Source: Rhizobium sp.
GTDB lineage: Bacteria > Pseudomonadota > Alphaproteobacteria > Rhizobiales > Rhizobiaceae
Length of the DNA stretch: 64,000 nucleotides
Direction: 5' to 3'
Assembly (NCBI GenBank): GCA_019739215.1
Contig: JAHHDR010000031.1
Coordinates: 1-64,000, forward strand
The position numbers were made by a program, and so were the translations under genes. Below, in pieces: positions 60,105 to 64,000 of the stretch. Every line of letters begins with the position of its first letter. Within the stretch, counting starts at the first letter, position 1. The notes under the pieces were generated by a model. It saw only the letters and a program-made list of their open reading frames with translations. It was not told where the DNA came from and did not search any database.

Positions 60105-60920
60105 ATGAACGCGCCTGCGCTGAAGACCGAAATTGAATCCGCTGTCCCTGCCGGCGTCTATGCCGAGACCGTGACTGCGGTCGAACATTATACCGATCGT
60201 CTGTTCCGCTTCCGGATGACGCGGCCCGCGGATTTCCGTTTCCGCTCGGGCGAATTCGCGATGATCGGCCTGATGGTCGAAGGCAAGCCGATCTACCGCG
60301 CCTACTCGGTTGCCAGCCCGGCCTGGGACGAAGAGCTTGAATTCTTCTCGATCAAGGTGCCGGACGGCCCGCTCACCAGCCACCTGCAGAACCTCAAGGT
60401 CGGCGACACCGTCCTGATGCGCAAGAAGCCGACCGGCACGCTGGTCAACGATGCGCTCATTGCAGGCAAGCGCGTCTACATGTTCTCGACCGGAACCGGA
60501 ATCGCGCCTTTCGCAAGCCTGATCCGCGACCCGGAGACCTTCGAGAAATTCGACGAAGTGATCCTTTGCCACACCTGCCGCGAAGTGGCTGAACTGCAGT
60601 ATGGCTTCGATCTCGTGGACGAGATCCGCAACCACGAGTTCCTGTCCGAGATCGTCGGCGTCAAGCTCAAGCACTATGCCACCGTCACCCGCGATGCCAA
60701 CTATCCGCATCAGGGCCGCATCACCGACAACATCCGTTCGGGCAAGCTGTTCGCCGATCTCGGCGTGGCGCCGTTCGACAGGGCGGTCGACCGCGCGATG
60801 ATCTGCGGTTCGGCGGACATGCTCAAGGAAACAAAGCAGTTGCTGATCGATGCCGGACTCGAGGAAGGCGCCAACAACCGGCCCGGAGAATTCGTGATCG
60901 AGCGGGCCTTCGTCGGCTGA
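60105..60920 (+). CDS. fpr: Ferredoxin/flavodoxin--NADP reductase
   Basis: FAD enzyme moving electrons between NADPH and ferredoxin. 271 aa. FAD site KPIYRAYSVASPAWDEE (RxYS), isoalloxazine-side KVPDGPLTSHLQNLKVGDTV; NADP site VYMFSTGTGIAPFASLIRDP, ICGSADMLKETKQLL; C-terminal EFVIERAFVG as in the subclass of bacterial FPRs. Its gene is separated from DUF934 by 204 bp and so probably has its own promoter, but the position beside the sulfite-reduction genes suggests a supply of reduced ferredoxin. Terminator follows 23 bp after the stop. Confidence 0.94.
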   Translation: MNAPALKTEIESAVPAGVYAETVTAVEHYTDRLFRFRMTRPADFRFRSGEFAMIGLMVEGKPIYRAYSVASPAWDEELEFFSIKVPDGPLTSHLQNLKVGDTVLMRKKPTGTLVNDALIAGKRVYMFSTGTGIAPFASLIRDPETFEKFDEVILCHTCREVAELQYGFDLVDEIRNHEFLSEIVGVKLKHYATVTRDANYPHQGRITDNIRSGKLFADLGVAPFDRAVDRAMICGSADMLKETKQLLIDAGLEEGANNRPGEFVIERAFVG

Positions 60921-60943
60921 CAGGCAACAACGACAGAGACATT

Positions 60944-60976
60944 AAAGGCCGCGGGAGCAATCCTGCGGCCTTTGTC
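60944..60976. terminator. Terminator between fpr and the flagellar-rod-like gene
   Basis: AAAGGCCGCGGG / CCTGCGGCCTTT, 12 bp with one G-T pair, loop AGCAAT, followed by GTCGTT. Usable from both sides (the A run is on the left). Confidence 0.8.
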
Positions 60977-61013
60977 GTTCGGGAACGGGGAAATATCGCG
61001 CGATGGCGGGCAA

Positions 61014-61280
61014 TCAATCGCGGGTGACGACGCTCAGGATGTCCCAGAGATCCGCCCCGGTCTCGAAGACCGCCGCGCTCGCGCGGTAGGCGTGTTCGTC
61101 CTCGTGCAACGACAGGATATCCGATGCGAGATTGTCGCTGATCGATGCCCCGCCGGCAGCGTCGTCGGACATCGGCTCGAAGGCGTTGGGGTTCGCGATG
61201 TTGCCGGCTGTAGCTTCCAGCTTGCCAGCCTGCTCCTTCAAACTTGAAAGCGCGATAGCCGCAATTGACGACAGAGCCAT
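61014..61280 (-). CDS. Minimal flagellar rod-like protein (orphan)
   Basis: An 88-aa protein made of just the two ends of an axial flagellar protein. N-terminal SIAAIALSSLKEQAGKLEAT followed by AGNIANPNAF matches the rod signature (xxNIANxxT), and C-terminal LASDILSLHEDEHAYRASAA then VFETGADLWDILSVV matches the FlgB/C/E/F/G C-terminal helix. The D1 region between them is only about 20 residues of Gly/Asp/Ala. ATG 61280 with AGGTGAGTTC. No flagellar genes nearby. Whether it is assembled in the rod or has another use is unknown. Confidence 0.75.
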   Translation of the reverse strand: MALSSIAAIALSSLKEQAGKLEATAGNIANPNAFEPMSDDAAGGASISDNLASDILSLHEDEHAYRASAAVFETGADLWDILSVVTRD

Positions 61281-61371
61281 TGAACTCACCTTGAGATACC
61301 CACAGGCCCGCATTTATATCGAGCAAACGGTGAATAAAGCGTGAAAATGCCTCGTTTGACCCCCAACAGCG

Positions 61372-61668
61372 TCACCGCTTGCGCACGAACTCCGTCCTCA
61401 GAACGAGGCCCTTGATCTGGTCATGCCGGCAATCGATCTCGTCCGGATTGTCCGTCAGCCGGATCGACTTGATGACCGTGCCCTGCTTCAGCGTCTGGCC
61501 GGCGCCCTTGACCTTCAGGTCCTTCACCAGGACCACCGAATCACCGTCGGCCAGGAGATTGCCGGCCGCGTCCCGAACCTCGGCAAGCGCCGTCGCCGCA
61601 GCGGCAACCTCCGCAGCCGGGCGCCATTCGCCGGTGGCTTCGTCATAGACGTAGTCGTCGTCAGCCAT
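61372..61668 (-). CDS. PhnA-like (YjdM) domain protein
   Basis: A 98-aa protein. The C-terminal 60 residues match the PhnA/YjdM domain: VRDAAGNLLADGDSVVLVKD, LKVKGAGQTLKQGTVIKSIR, LTDNPDEIDCRHDQIKGLVL, LRTEFVRKR. The N-terminal zinc-ribbon of full PhnA is absent; instead there is a short acidic head (MADDDYVYDEATGEWRPAAE). Despite the name the domain has no proven link to phosphonate use. Intact. Confidence 0.85.
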   Translation of the reverse strand: MADDDYVYDEATGEWRPAAEVAAAATALAEVRDAAGNLLADGDSVVLVKDLKVKGAGQTLKQGTVIKSIRLTDNPDEIDCRHDQIKGLVLRTEFVRKR

Positions 61669-61775
61669 GGATCGTCCCCGTGCTTTGCCTGTGAGGTGCC
61701 CCGGTTACATCAGGCTTCGTGCTGAGGCAATGGCATGCGGACGCGCCGGGCCTGTGCGACGCGTCCGCCCGGGCA

Positions 61776-64000
<2,225 letters not shown>

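Overview
The window is about 62-65% GC by eye and is a stretch of conserved chromosome from an alphaproteobacterium of the order Hyphomicrobiales (Rhizobiales), most likely a Mesorhizobium/Phyllobacteriaceae-like organism. Gene content and order point there: nuoJ-N, birA, RNase J, DUF1467, proS, lolCD; eno, ftsB, pdhA, pdhB with a lipoyl domain, pdhC, lpdA, lipA, ratA; pncC, fused ispDF; dusB(nifR3), ntrBC, ntrYX, dat, hfq, hflX; cysG, DUF2849, cysI, DUF934, fpr. I see no insertion sequence, prophage, CRISPR array, tRNA or rRNA. The region is core genome and I found no obvious new defence or mobile system.

Layout. (1) 1-8.5 kb, plus strand: end of the complex I operon, then biotin ligase, RNase J and a small membrane protein, closed by a strong two-way terminator. 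(2) 8.5-9.1 kb: a 617-bp gap with a candidate minus-strand small RNA and the proS leader. (3) 9.1-12.5 kb: proS-lolC-lolD. (4) 12.5-17.6 kb: mostly minus-strand metabolic and envelope genes (secreted unknown, alpha/beta hydrolase, class II aldolase, periplasmic nucleotidase). (5) 17.9-21.5 kb: a chemoreceptor, then an Lrp-type regulator divergent from alanine dehydrogenase. (6) 21.6-26.2 kb, minus strand: cysK-alaX-sseA-GNAT-unknown, preceded by a PNPOx-like gene. (7) 26.4-31.5 kb: VOC protein, kdsA, a second chemoreceptor, enolase. (8) 31.6-40.8 kb: ftsB, the pyruvate dehydrogenase complex (E1a, E1b, E2, E3) with lipoate synthase and RatA/COQ10. (9) 40.9-54.2 kb: pncC-ispDF divergent from the nitrogen-control cluster dusB-ntrB-ntrC / ntrY-ntrX-dat-hfq-hflX, then a diguanylate cyclase. 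(10) 54.2-64 kb: mazG with a deaminase, the sulfite-reduction operon cysG-DUF2849-cysI-DUF934, fpr, a tiny flagellar-rod-like protein, a PhnA-like protein and the C-terminal part of gcvP, cut by the window edge.

Sequence quality matters here. Many genes that should be essential (nuoJ-N, birA, rnj, lolD, lpdA, lipA, pdhC) are broken by frameshifts, while neighbours are intact for kilobases. Nearly every break is repaired by removing one extra base (a few need one added), and the repaired proteins are full length. I therefore annotate them as single functional genes with consensus errors rather than pseudogenes. The damage is concentrated at 1-8 kb, 12.0-12.9 kb, 35.9-36.9 kb, 37.6-38.95 kb and 40.1 kb, with isolated single errors near 24.3 and 29.76 kb.
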